Assembly (NCBI GenBank): GCA_037127315.1
Contig: JBBBDQ010001122.1
Coordinates: 6,294,501-6,358,500, forward strand
Direction of reading: 5' to 3'
Length of the DNA stretch: 64,000 nucleotides
Source: Ascarosepion bandense
Taxonomy: Eukaryota; Mollusca; Cephalopoda; Sepiida; Sepiidae
How positions within the stretch are numbered: the first letter of the stretch is position 1; the number at the start of each line of letters is the position of its first letter. This document shows, in pieces, positions 21,133 to 31,749 of this stretch. The notes under the pieces were generated by a model. The model had not been told where the DNA came from, searched no databases, and saw only the letters and a program-made list of their open reading frames with translations. A program made the position numbers and the translations under genes.

Positions 21133-21294
21133 TATATATATATATATATATTGCCCATTGATCAGCTAATACTGTACTTAAAATTTTACTAACACTAAAA
21201 ACTTGATTACTTACCTTGTTCAAAACTCTTTGCCTTTATTTTAGTTTATTAAATTATATTTCTTCTGTTTTTTTTTCTTTTTGTTTTTCTGTAG

Positions 21295-21453
21295 AGTCTG
21301 GTCATTTGTACACATTTGGTTCCAATGGGGAAGGTCAGCTTGGAGTGAAAGATATTGACAAACATACAACTCCCATTCAGGTGGACAGCTTCCCTCCAAA
21401 TAGCAAATACAAAATGGTAGCTGCTGGAGTTGATCATTCTGCTTGTCTCACAG
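21295..21453 (+). CDS. RPGR: RPGR-like exon 3: RCC1 repeat 2
   Basis: The exon is 159 bases, phase 1 to phase 1, with a pyrimidine-rich tract and 'ctgtag' before it and donor 'GTAAAG'. It encodes one whole RCC1 blade: 'HLYTFGSNGEGQLGVKD', an acidic/polar connector, then 'MVAAGVDHSACLT'. One exon per blade from here to exon 6 matches vertebrate RPGR-type propellers. The reading frame runs on past the donor, so the splice site rests on the GT signal and on the fit to exon 4. Confidence 0.93.
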
Positions 21454-21583
21454 GTAAAGTCATCAGCAAAAAAACTTTGTTCAGCAAAAATGTCATCTCT
21501 TTCTTTACACATAACCATTTTTTCATGAAGGAAGCAAGTTTCATCTCTTTTGAGAGAAACCTAATGTGTGTGTTTATTTATAG

Positions 21584-21733
21584 GAAATGGTGACGTTTAT
21601 GTTTGGGGTGGCAACAGTGAAGGCCAGTTAGGGACTGGTAGCAATGAAGATAATCCTGTCCCCACCTTGCTGTCCTTAGAGGAGCCAGTAGTTAGCATTG
21701 CTGTTGGCTATTATCATACTGCCCTGCTGACAA
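21584..21733 (+). CDS. RPGR: RPGR-like exon 4: RCC1 repeat 3
   Basis: This exon lies only 130 bases from exon 3, the shortest intron in the locus. The acceptor is 'tttatttatag' and the donor 'GTAAGT'. It encodes 'DVYVWGGNSEGQLGTGS', then 'SIAVGYYHTALLT'. 'GYYH' in place of 'CGxxH' is also found in the third repeat of vertebrate RPGR ('CGYYHSAFVT'), which supports the blade assignment. It is followed by an intron of about 8.3 kb containing tandem arrays and a Gypsy relic. Confidence 0.94.
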
Positions 21734-22059
21734 GTAAGTATACGATTCTTACCTCATTACCACTGAACACATCATTTCGTTAATTTCTCTCTGACAGTTC
21801 ATTTTGATGCTCCGTTAGTGTGGTTTATAACATGGCAATGGTATCCACAGCAAAATAGTAAGATTCTCTTAAAAGAGGCTACCATCTAGGTGTATACTTG
21901 CATTCTCAACTGTAAACCTGACCTGGGCCTATCTGTATGACTCGTGTGTAAATTGGATCTATGCCTACATATTACATCATGCTGCTTTTACGGTGCATTT
22001 TTTCCTATAAAATATCTCCCAAAATCCATACTGCATCCTACAAATCAAAACTGTTTTGC

Positions 22060-22500
22060 TACATAGCATAGCAATTTTCTGTGGTTTGAGGTTAGGAAGA
22101 TTTGTTTATACATTATATGAGCTGCTTAATGATTTCAAATAGCAGCAGACATCATTTTGCTACATGACATTGCAAGTTTCTGGAGTTTGAGGTTAGGAAG
22201 ATTTGTTTATACATTATATGAGCTGCTTAATGATTTCAAATAGCAGCAGACATCATTTTGCTACATGACATTGCAAGTTTCTGGAGTTTGAGGTTAGGAA
22301 GATTTGTTTATACATTATATGAGCTGCTTAATGATTTCAAATAGCAGCAGACATCATTTTGCTACATGACATTGCAAGTTTCTGGAGTTTGAGGTTAGGA
22401 AGATTTGTTTATACATTATATGAGCTGCTTACTGATTTCAAATAGCAGCAGACATCATTTTGCTACATGACATTGCAAGTTTCTGTGGTTTGAGGTGCAG
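22060..22500. repeat. 101-bp tandem repeat, about 4.3 units
   Basis: 'GTTAGGAAGATTTGTTTATA' recurs at 22091, 22192, 22293 and 22394, exactly 101 apart, with nearly identical units ('CATTATATGAGCTGC', 'AATAGCAGCAGACATCATTT'). A degenerate last unit follows at about 22485. The high identity suggests recent expansion. It starts about 330 bp after exon 4. Confidence 0.95.
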
Positions 22501-22529
22501 TAACCTTTAGATTAGGAAGATTTGTTATA

Positions 22530-22999
22530 CATTATATGACCAACCCGGTTCACACTCCACCCACGTCTATTGAACAGGTTAAGAGGCTCATCCCTTGTTC
22601 CCTGTTTAGGATGTGGTTTCCGGCTTTCTCTTTTCCAATCTTCTCACTTTGTTTTTTTTTTTTTCAATTGGAGTAGAGAAATCTATTTATCGCCCGGTTC
22701 ACACTCCACCCACGTCTATTGAACAGGTTAAGAGGCTCATCCCTTGTTCCCTGTTTAGGATGTGGTTTCCGGCTTTCTCTTTTCCAATCTTCTCACTTTG
22801 TTTTTTTTTTTTCAATTGGAGTAGAGAAATCTATTTATCGCCCGGTTCACACTCCACCCACGTCTATTGAACAGGTTAAGAGGCTCATCCCTTGTTCCCT
22901 GTTTAGGATGTGGTTTCCGGCTTTCTCTTTTCCAATCTTTTCACTATTACGTAACCCCCTGCACATAAGTGGCGTTACCGCCTTGCTCGAGGTGATACG

Positions 23000-23039
<40 letters not shown>
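22530..23039 (+). repeat. 148-bp tandem repeat (3 units) ending in LINE 3' end and long poly(A)
   Basis: 'CCCGGTTCACACTCCACCCA' recurs at 22544, 22693 and 22841. The last unit runs into 'CCCCCTGCACATAAGTGGCG', 'CCTTGCTCGAGGTGATACGA' and a run of about 36 A. It belongs to the same family as 17583-17994 and abuts the 101-bp array. Confidence 0.92.
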
Positions 23040-23043
<4 letters not shown>

Positions 23044-23288
23044 GGCGATGTCAACTAGTAACTGAAACCGTTTGGCTACATCACATAGCAAGTTCCTGTA
23101 GTCTGAGAGGCAATTAATCCTCCAGTCTGAAGCTACATCATTTTGAGTCTCTGCATATGAAGACTATATGAATGTGACTCATGGAAACAAGTGTACTCAT
23201 TGTGCAGCGGTTAGTGACTTAATATTTTGTTATTCTGACCTTTAAACATATCTTGAAAAAATATCTTGAAAAATCATCTTTATACTAT

Positions 23289-23677
23289 ACTAGTAATATA
23301 GCCCAGCGTTGCTCAGGTGTAATGAAAGCTTTAAAACTAATCCATGGTCCTGGAGCTCAGACACTTTGGATGTTGGCATGAAAGACTAAAAAGCAATTGT
23401 TGTTTCCAGTTAAAGCGAAACCGTAGACTGAAAGAAAAATGAATAGATGTAAGTCAAATTTTGATTTCCTTGTATCGATATCAAGTAAGTTTTTTCGTTG
23501 TAAACTGAATTTTGAAGGCTAAATAAGTCCTCTGAGTAAATGGTATCATGGCTGAGACTAAGAACTATAATTATACCTACTTAGAGCAAAACCCGAAGCA
23601 AAAACTAAAATAAAAGGGCTGAAAAAATACAGACATACAGGCAGATAAACAGAAACACACACACACAAACATCTTGC

Positions 23678-23729
<52 letters not shown>

Positions 23730-24030
23730 CGATTTTCTGCACTATCATAAGAACTGCAACCTTGAAACTTCTGAATATCGTTTCTTATGTCTTTGTGTAT
23801 GAGTGTATCAAATTTGATTAAAATCGAACCACTTCTTCTATAACCCGATTTTTTCGATTATTGATTTTTGATATTTATTGGGGGTACCTTGACACAAAAC
23901 CTAGCTAAGAACACTTGCAGACGTTTAGTGTACAACTGTGTAAATTTTCAAGAAAATCGGTTCAGCTGTTTCGGAGTCTATAGGTAACAGACACACACGC
24001 ACACAAAGTTCCAGTTACAAATAAGTTTAG
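23289..24030 (+). repeat. Dispersed repeat R1, copy 3 (longest plus-strand copy)
   Basis: Runs from 'ACTAGTAATATAGCCCAGCG' to 'CAAATAAGTTTAGAATAG' with a TA tract at 23683-23726. It covers the internal part that overlaps the window start (copy 1). No ORF. Confidence 0.85.
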
Positions 24031-24476
24031 AATAGAATTTAGAATATAGAAATCAAAGGTTAGTGATGAAAATTTGGTGTATGCGTATGCTTCCTAGTTA
24101 CATCTATAGGATTCAAATCCTATATCATCCAGCAGTTAACTAAAACACACAAAGTAAAATTGCACACCTGCAAAATCGGATCCAAATGACAAAAGCATTT
24201 GGGAAAAACTCAGACCAAGGCAAATTTTACAAGTCAGTGTAAAAAGTAAAATTCTAGATCCTGATTAAATAGAAAATTGTATATGACGCCAGTCAAAGTT
24301 TTTTTCACACCTAAAAAATGAAAATACCTGCTGGAGCCAGTCACATGATAAATTTCACTATATAAACCCAGATCTGTGACTGGTCAAAGGCAGTCAGAAT
24401 GTGAGCGGTATCTGAAGTATCTTGTTGCCATGTAAGGAAGATACTTCAAGCCGAGGTCATGAACATGTTTTTAGGC
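24031..24476. other. Unassigned stretch between R1 and the Gypsy relic
   Basis: No recognised feature. The Gypsy relic breaks off at 24477 next to 'GCTCAGGCATGCTCAGGCAT', a short direct repeat at the junction. Confidence 0.4.
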
Positions 24477-25859
24477 TCAGGCATGCTCAGGCATGTTCCG
24501 GATTGCAGAGGAATGGTTCGGGTCGGGTTTTTTCCTATCCTTATTGATTATGTGTCCTAGGTATCTGATCTCTTCTAGCAAGAAATCACATTTTCCTTCC
24601 TTCACTTTGAACCCATACTTCCTTATCCTCTTGAACACTTCCTGAGTATGTATTGTGTGCTCCTCGACCGTTTCACTCTTAATTAAAATGTCGTTGAGAT
24701 ATGCGGTAGCGAAGTCAAAATCCGCCAGTATTTTATCCATGACTTGTTGAAATATTGCTGGTGCCGTTTTTACACCAAAAGGTAACCATTCATATTTGTA
24801 TAGTCCTCTATGCATATTTATGCATAGAAGTTTCGAAGTTTCTTCATCGACCGGTATTTGTAGATCTATTTTAGTGAAATATTTATCGCCATTTGACTTA
24901 GCGAATACTTCATCAGGGCTAGGTAAAGGATAATGGAAGTCCTGTATGGCGTTATTTAACCCTGTCGAAAAGTCAGCGCAAATGCGAATGTCGCCCAATT
25001 TCTTTTTTACATAAACCGCAGGCGCGGCCCAGTCACTATATTCGGTTTTTGAAATCACACCTAATTTTGTCAGTCTTTCCAGTTCCGCATCAATTTTTTC
25101 AATCGTCATGTTAGGCGTATTTCTCTTCTTTTTGAAAACTGGTTGTATGTCCTTCTTTAATTGGATTTTTGCTGCCGTTTTGGTGCATCTCCCTAGACCT
25201 TCTGAAAATACTTCAGGGAAAGCTTTTTTTATCTCAGTTTTTAATTTTTTAATCTTGTCAGTCGTTTCACTAATATTTCTGCAATATGCGCTTATAGGTA
25301 AATCCCATAAGTCGAATTCATTTATCCAGTCTGTCTCGAATAGATTGTTCGTACCTTTCATTATAAACATTTTCACTCTTTTCGTTAGATTGTTGAACTT
25401 AACATTTAAAATTAGTTCTCCTTCAAACTTAATTCTTTTCCATGTGACAGTTCTGGCAACCTTATTTACTTTCAATAAAGTTGGTTTGTTCAATTTCTTC
25501 CACATTTTATAGTTTATAATCGAAATATCAGATCCAGAATCTAGCTGCATGTTAACTGGTTGATTTAATATTTCGACTTGCAAATATTTTCTCATGTTCT
25601 GGTTCCGTTCTTCTGATCTTGTAATTTTTACGTGACTTTTACTTTTTAATCTGCATTTAGACTTTATATGACCTTGTCTATTGCAGTTCTTACACGTTTT
25701 ATTTTTGAATGGACAGTCACTTCTCCAATGACATTCGCCACAACCATAACAAGGTTGGGGGGTGTCTTTTTTCATACTGACTCCCACTTGTCGTTGGTGA
25801 ATGATACTTGCATCTCGGTGATCTAGACCAAACACGTGTCCTTCTAGTAACTTTTTTTT
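24477..25859 (-). pseudogene. Gypsy pol fragment: zinc knuckle, protease, RT
   Basis: About 452 codons open on the minus strand. Order: two CCHC-type knuckles ('CYGCGECHWRSDC', 'CKNCNRQGHIKSKC') near residues 28-62, aspartic protease 'LDSGSDISIIN' near residue 97, then reverse transcriptase with 'DIRICADFSTGLN', 'YFTKIDLQIPVDEE', 'LPFGVKTAPAIFQ' and catalytic 'AYLNDILI', where the usual YxDD reads YLND. Knuckles and protease in one frame with RT suggest a Gag-Pol junction upstream of the knuckles. No stop breaks this part, but the 3' half is deleted. Confidence 0.92.
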
Positions 25860-25861
25860 AT
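25844..25861 (-). promoter_or_regulatory. Candidate -1 ribosomal frameshift site between gag and pol
   Basis: On the minus strand eight A (25859-25852) end the gag frame as A-AAA-AAA, followed two codons later by TAG. The pol frame is exactly -1 relative to gag here. A slip on this heptamer would fuse gag to the knuckle-protease-RT frame. A one-base change in the A8 run would look the same. Confidence 0.45.
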
Positions 25862-26721
25862 GCTTGCTATAGCGATTTCCTGAATTTTCTTTGCATCCTC
25901 CTTAATACTAACACACTGTTGGCAATAGTCCACCAGCTTTTGTAATGTAATACTTTGCTCATTCTCCAGTTTTGTCAGTATCCTTCTTCTCATATCTGCG
26001 TCTTTGTCAGATACTAAACCAAGCACAAACACTAGACATTTAAAGTTATCTGCTGTCAGTTCTGCTAATCTGAAATCATCACAATTTTTGTTTACTACTG
26101 ACGCGAACGTTGTTTAGTCCTCATCATTATTTTTTTGTAGGTTCAAGCACTTCCACCTTTTGTGAAATAAAGATAATCTTGGACTAAACAGTTCTTTCAA
26201 CAGACTTATTGCTTCATCGAAATCCAAGTCTCTTGTTTTCCTTGGCAAGATGAAATCTGTGAATTTATTGTGTTCATATGTCCCTAATTTCCTTAAGAGA
26301 AGTTTAATTTTTTTCTCATTCGGCCACGATTTGCAATCTATTTCGTAAAAATTTTGGTATCTATGATAGTATCTCTCAAACGTACTATCCTCGTCGGGAT
26401 TATAAGTGAAATTTTCAATCGTAGTCCATATTGTATTTTGTGAGAACGTGTTATCATCCATGCTTTTATTTTTCTCGGTAATTATTTTATGCAAGAGTTC
26501 CTGCATCTCTACATATTTCCTAGTGTTTTCCTCCTGAAATTTTTGTTGTCTTATATCATTTTCAAGTTGCATTTCTTGAAATTTGTGTTGTTTTTTCTCA
26601 TTTTCAATTTATCTTTTTTCATTTTCAATTTGCATTTCCTGTAATTTTTTTTATGTAATTCCAATTGTTGTTGTGTTTGATATTTGATCAGTTCAAGTAT
26701 GGTATTTTGAAATTGTTCCAT
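25844..26721 (-). pseudogene. Gypsy gag region, interrupted
   Basis: The frame from 26572 to 26114 ('FTYNPDEDSTFERYYHRYQ', 'WPNEKKIKLLLRKLG') stops at TAA (26116-26114) and resumes in the same frame to 25844 ('VFVLGLVSDKDADMRRR', 'KLVDYCQQCVSIKED'). So only that one codon breaks it there. The probable ATG (26721) starts a different frame, so another indel lies between about 26575 and 26690. The N-terminal part is Lys/Glu/Gln-rich, coiled-coil-like. It is a retrotransposon gag of the 'YxxR..F' type and not a host gene. Confidence 0.8.
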
Positions 26722-27040
26722 TATGTTTTTTTTTTTTTTACAGCGAATAACTTAACGTCAAAAAATTTTCTTTCACAGAGGGGAGGGTCACAAGTTTCAC
26801 AATACAATTTTTTCCAACAGAAAAAAAAAAGTTAAACGTGACTTACAATTTTTCTTGCTGCGAATGTGACTTTCCACGTAACTTTACGTCTGTTGTTGAT
26901 TGTTGTTACGACTAAAGACTTTCCGTGTTGCCAAATTTTCATCGTCAATAGTTCCGTTGTAACGAACTACTTAAAATTTCTCTGTGAAACTAGATCCACT
27001 GTAGTACTAAGGACCGCAAGTGAGTTTTTTTTTTTTTTTG

Positions 27041-27240
27041 AGAATGTCGAATACTTCGTCACACTGTTGTGTCGTGGGACAATTTTGCAATTTTTCTTCC
27101 CGTGAGTATGTCAAATATTTCATCACCACTGTTGAGTTGTGAGACGATTTTGAAATTTAAAAAAAAATTTTTTTTTCCCCCCGTGTGGATGTCGAATAAT
27201 CTTCGTCGCCACTGTTGAGTTGTGCGGTAATAAATACGAA
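27041..27240 (-). repeat. Three diverged repeats of the LTR end/primer-binding region
   Basis: Three segments (about 27044-27105, 27106-27165, 27185-27236) each carry 'ATGTCRAATA', 'TTCRTC', 'CACTGTTG(A)GTYGTG' and a following '(G/C)GACRATTTTG' or equivalent. The outermost copy forms the LTR/leader boundary, whose minus-strand reading is '...CAACTCAACAGTGGCGACGA'. Confidence 0.6.
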
Positions 27241-27555
27241 CAACAGAAAATTATATTAAATAAATGTATTACGGAAGAAAATAGTATTTACAAAGTGGGG
27301 TTAGTAATTATACAGGAAACAAGGTATTAATTGTATGTCACTTCGTACGATGTAGAGTCCGATTATAATCACTTCCGGTTGACTGCCGGAAGTATCCGAC
27401 TGACTTGTTAGTACAGTTCCAATCACTCTAGCACTGGTATATCACTACTGTGACATTACTGCCAACAACCCCGAGGTCTTGACACTACCACTATTTGTAG
27501 TGCATGGAATAGTTCATTTATCATTAAAAGGGTGGAGAGTGCCCTAACACACTTA
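27222..27555 (-). mobile_element. 5' LTR of the Gypsy relic
   Basis: The minus-strand start is 'TGTGTTAGGGCACTCTCC'. The LTR is about 330 bp and contains the palindrome 'ACTTCCGGTTGACTGCCGGAAGT'. It resembles the solo LTR at 13260-13545. No second LTR is present for this copy. Confidence 0.75.
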
Positions 27556-27739
27556 TATACAGAACATTAAAGACAAGTTGAGTGTGCAGCCTATAATATG
27601 ATGAGTAGGATTTTATGACAAAATTTTCATTCAAGTTAATGATTATGTATTTAAGGAAGAAAATCATAGCTACATCCAGGACAGCCATCAACCTCTTGAC
27701 TAAAATGGAAATTACTAGAGTTGGGTATGACAATAAGCT

Positions 27740-27862
27740 ATATTTGGCAGCAAATCCTCTGATTGATTAAAGGTTCTGAGGAGCGTGGAACCACTTCTTA
27801 ATTGCTAAACTGTTCCCAGGTTCACCCTGCCCCAGGGCGATCACACCTTTCAGGGTCTGTTA
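27740..27862 (+). repeat. Dispersed repeat C, fragment
   Basis: 'GGCAGCAAATCCTCTGATTG', 'GAGGAGCGTGGAACCACTTC' and 'CCCAGGTTCACCCTGCCCC' match the middle of the 18040 and 33071 copies. Confidence 0.7.
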
Positions 27863-28910
27863 TGGGGTTGCATTTCTATATAAAAAATATTAATAAAGTC
27901 AACAAAAAGGTTAAAAGTTATAGCAAGGGATTCTACTGAGTCCTACTTGTTAAAACATTAAAGTTTTCATTCATGAAATAGTTGTAAAATAGAGAAATTA
28001 GAACATTTGGAAGATTCTAGATCATTCCAGTATATTCGATAAAGATCTAGATGTTTCGAGAAACATCGAGAAATATGCTAATTAGGTGCTAGCCCCTATA
28101 AAAATAAGTTCTTTGAAAAGAGTTGTCAGTTGTTAAAAAGAAATTTCTGGCATTATCAACTCTGGCTTGATTCACGGATTAGTATATACAAGCAAAAGAA
28201 TCTCTATGAAAAGTTGCTGACCAACAAAAACCCAAAAGAGAACCTCATGAAACTAAATAGGTAAATAGAATTTTTGAATATTTTTATTGACCAAACTAAA
28301 AGTTATTCTTTATATACACATTTGAGGATTTCTGATAATAGCACTTAAATTACTTCGCTTGCCCTAATGTGGTAAAGATACTTGACTCCTTACCTTCCCT
28401 TCTTTACTTGTAACACTTGCCAGTAGTAAACTTGTAGGAATGAACCAAAATGACCTCAGGTCAGATACTACTACCATGCAGAGAATACATTGTTTCTTTT
28501 ACCCTCTCTGTCTCTAAATAACTCCCAAGAACTAAGATACCCAAATCTATTCCCTTTTCTTTCTCTGCTACTTTTTCTCTTTCCCCTACTCTCTTTATCT
28601 CCCTGACCCATGCTTGACCTAAAGGATTGGTCAGTCCCTCTCTGGCTTCTAAGCAGGCAACATGTGTTCTCTTGCCAGCAGACACTTAACACGAAAGTAT
28701 GTAAAAATAAAAAAAATAAAATATTCCTCTCAACGCTAATATTTGTATCCACTTCTTTGTCAATTATACCCACAAAGATACCAAATATTACAAACTCTAT
28801 GTTTCTGTTTTGAATGCCAAAATTGTATAGTTGTATATATTTTTATTTTGTGTTTTTTGTAAATTAAATATTTGTTTGTGATTTAGCCCTGTGTTTGGTA
28901 AATCATTTTC
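27862..28910 (+). repeat. LTR-like dispersed repeat L, plus strand
   Basis: Starts 'TGTTATGGGGTTGCATTTCT'. It has 'TAGCCCCTATAAAAATAAGT' (TATA-box-like) at about 28090 and 'GTAAATTAAATATTTGTTTG' near 28860. The minus-strand copy at 43680-45060 shares these in the same order with internal differences. TG start and TATA-like site suggest a long terminal repeat; ends and target-site duplications are not clear. Confidence 0.5.
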
Positions 28911-30001
28911 TTTTCTTTTGTTACAACTTCCAATACATAACAGGGTCCCAGTTTGTGAATTCAGAAACAAAACTAAATCTGTAGAAATGTGTAGGCTGAA
29001 CTCCCTAAACTTGGTAGGTAATCTTTCTAGAGATGGTGTCTTGATAAAAACACTGTGTTTCCAGTCTCCTAAACTGGTTTGGTGTTAGTAAGGACATACA
29101 GCTGTTAAAAACTTGCTCCAATATTTTCATGATAGTTCAGTTATGGAGCCATCAAGTAAACGTCGTCTAACCTATGCTAGCATGGAAATAGACCTTAAAT
29201 GATGATGATGGTGAAAAAAATTTCTCTGTCTTGGGTGGAATTAAAAAGGAACGACTGGAACCTGGACAGACTTACTGTTTAATGAAACAGTGAACAATTG
29301 GCTTGTTTGAATGATAGCCTTCAACATCTGAACTGAAATGATATTATACTGGGGTAAAGATTTTACATGGCATTTAGTGGAATTCAAAGAAGTTTCTTTA
29401 TTATAAATTGCTTGAACATGGATAAACTATTAATGTTTAATGACAATGAGCAATTGGCTTAATTAAAAATCAGTGAAATGATGGTCTTCAATATCTTGAC
29501 TGAAATGGACTCTAGACATTTTTTCTGTGTTTACTGCAATTAAAGAGAATTCTTTATTAGGAATTGGGAGACCTGGACAGACTGGACACAGTGAGCAATT
29601 GGCTTGTTCGAATGACTCATTGGAAGCAAAATATCTTTTCCTAGTCAAGCAGAATATTTTCCAGATTTGTCATTTTTAAACAATTGCTTGTTTCATATCA
29701 TGCATCATTGTTTAGCAAATGATCTCAAAAGATTTTAAAAATTTATCAAATAATATTTGGAATTGTTCTTTTATGACGCAATTCGCAATTCACAATTCAC
29801 AATTCACAGTGATGCAAGGTCAGAGAAAGCAAGGAATACCTTGTTAGTTGAATAATGATGCTATGAATTTTTATGAATAAAATGTTTTGTAAAGAAAAAA
29901 AAATGCTGGTAACATTTTCATCGGCGTATCAGGTCATTAGTGCCTAAATGCTTTAACGTATTTGCCATTTTTTCTTTTTAATCGCAATTTCTTATTTCCA
30001 G
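28911..30001. other. Intron before exon 5: degenerate local repeats
   Basis: At 29255-29600 a loose unit around 'CAGTGAACAATTGGCTTGTTTGAATGA' and 'TGAAATG' appears three times. At 29165-29205 'CCTATGCTAGCATGGAAATAG' is an inverted relative of the 'CCATGCTAGCATGG' repeat at 56010. Nothing else recognised. Confidence 0.5.
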
Positions 30002-30157
30002 AAACAGGACTGGTGTTTGTATTTGGTGAGGTGGATAGTGGAAAGCTTGGACTTGGGGATGGTATTTCTAATTGCCGACAACCCCAGAAACTGTCGCTCA
30101 GGGGTGAGCGAATTCAAGCTCTATCATGTGGTGGATCTCACACTGCCCTGCTGACTG
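30002..30157 (+). CDS. RPGR: RPGR-like exon 5: RCC1 repeat 4
   Basis: Acceptor 'cttatttccag', donor 'GTAAGC', 156 bases, phase 1 to 1. It encodes 'LVFVFGEVDSGKLGLGD', then 'IQALSCGGSHTALLT'. The 'FGE...GKLGL' form, where most blades have 'GxNxxGQLG', is also typical of the fourth RPGR repeat ('VFGEPENGKLGL'). That is a strong clue to orthology rather than generic RCC1 similarity. Confidence 0.94.
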
Positions 30158-30689
30158 GTAAGCCACTCATTTCATGTGTTCACATTGTCTGCATCTCTTC
30201 CTTGATTCTTTTTTTTGTGAGACTTGTTAACTCAAATAGTGGTTTAGCTAATTTAATATAAAAAACTCGTCTTCATTCAGACATTTCAGAAAACTGTCTT
30301 TCCAGTTGTACAATTCTTTTGATCAATTATTTGTACCAAATACACTGTTTCCATTGTTCAAACTGTTGGTCTATGGGATGTTATGGCTATTACTGCTGGG
30401 TTGAATCTTTTGCTTAAACATCCAAAACTTGTTGAATGGCTTTCACCGCTGAAATAAATAGGCAAAAAGAAAAGGAAAAATACGGAGACACTAGAGGGAC
30501 AGTTTGGACACTGATTTTATTTTTGGTTCCAACGACCTCTTGTTGGGGAAATTCCTTCCCGAACAGTTTGGCACGTCTTTACCATCCAAAGTCCAACAGA
30601 GTAAGAGATCGAGTTTAGTTTTGGTACCCGGAGGCCTCTCTTTTTTGCGCATGCGTCAATTGTTTTTCCTGTCAGAGGACTCCTGGGAG

Positions 30690-30800
30690 ATTTTTATGTT
30701 TATTTTGTACTTTTATTTTATTTTGTATTTTTATTTTATTTCGTATTTTTTATTTTATTTTATTTTGTATTTTATTTTATTTTGTAGTTTTTATTTAATC
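30690..30800. repeat. Short T/A-rich tandem repeat
   Basis: Iterations near 'TTTTATTTTATTTTGTAT' over about 100 bp in the intron after exon 5. The rest of 30158-31176 shows no defined element; 'TTTCACCTCTGCTGTGGCC' at 30985 is not repeated here. Confidence 0.7.
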
Positions 30801-31176
30801 CCTACATCCTCATCTTTATTGTTTGATGTTTCACAATATTTTGGATGTTGTATGCACTGGCCTTCTTCTCCGCTAAAATTATGAACTGAACCCTTTCTTT
30901 AGTCCATGGGGGGTTTTATTGTTCTAGTTCCATGTGCAATACCTCTTCTGGATATCTCAGTTTCAGTTATTTCCTTTTTTTTTTCACCTCTGCTGTGGCC
31001 AGGTATTGAACTCACAACTCTTTGGGGCAAATCACTGGATTACTTCAACTAGCACTGGGTCATGTGTCTTTGGGGACATCAATGTATGAACTTTTGGGAC
31101 TTATAAACCAAATGTCACAGTAATCATTTTATACTAGAGTTCATCTTACAAATCCCCTGAAATAGGCTGGAGTGTA

Positions 31177-31748
31177 CAGTACTGTGCAAAAGTATTAGAA
31201 CAAGAACTATTTTATCTTTTATGAGGCATATTGACAGAAAATAATTTAATTAAAGTAATTTTATTTGATTTACTCAACGAATGCTTTAACAAGAAAAAAT
31301 ACTTGTTGTAAAATAAATTTGATTTAGTATAATAGCCTTTTGCATTGATCACAGCCTTCATTCTGTCAGGCATTGACATCACAAGCTTCTTCAATGTATC
31401 TAATGGTATTTCATGCCAAGCAGCTTGTATTTGTTCCCAAAGTGTGTCTTGCAAAGTAACATTAAATTTATCAATTTTTTTATCCAAAATATCCCATGGA
31501 TGTTCAATAGGATTGAAATCAGGGCTTTGTGGGGGCCAATTCAAATTTCGAAGCCTTCCTTCCTCTTTCTTTTTAGTTAAATAATTTGAATTTCAGTGAG
31601 GTTTTTTTGAAAATCACTCCTGTCTTAATACTTTTGCACACTACTGGTAGTGTGCAAAAGTGTTAGGACAGGGGTGATTTTAAACTTCATTTTGATGCCT
31701 CATAAAAGATAAAATAGTTCTTGTCCTAATACTTTTGCACAGTACTGT
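31177..31748 (-). mobile_element. Non-autonomous Tc1-like element with transposase C-terminal frame, minus strand
   Basis: Terminal inverted repeats 'CAGTACTGTGCAAAAGTATTA' type at both ends. The minus-strand frame 31544-31212 (110 codons) reads 'PPQSPDFNPIEHPWDILDKK', holding the final Glu block of the DD34E transposase, and runs to the end. The first two Asp blocks are absent. An internal palindrome 'CACACTACTGGTAGTGTG' lies at about 31636. It shares its structure, including the deletion, with 20527-21132. Confidence 0.88.
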
Positions 31749-31749
31749 G

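Larger units (their letters stand above)
24477..27555 (-). mobile_element. Truncated Ty3/Gypsy-like LTR retrotransposon
   Basis: Read from 27555 downward: 5' LTR, leader, gag region and the first part of pol. The element stops inside pol just after the reverse-transcriptase thumb start ('YLGHIINKD'). RNase H, integrase and the 3' LTR are missing. Gag and pol frames are broken at several points (separate entries). The zinc-knuckle, protease and RT order is standard for Ty3/Gypsy. The related solo LTR at 13260-13545 lies 13.7 kb away. Confidence 0.9.

Noticed and set aside
22613..23117. Overlapping ORFs of 85 and 132 codons
   Set aside because: 148-bp tandem units and poly(A) read as protein.
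25108..25512. 134-codon plus-strand ORF
   Set aside because: Antisense shadow of the Gypsy pol frame; no homology or context.
24477..25835. 452-codon ORF as a host gene
   Set aside because: Zinc knuckles, aspartic protease and reverse transcriptase in order identify it as Gypsy pol.
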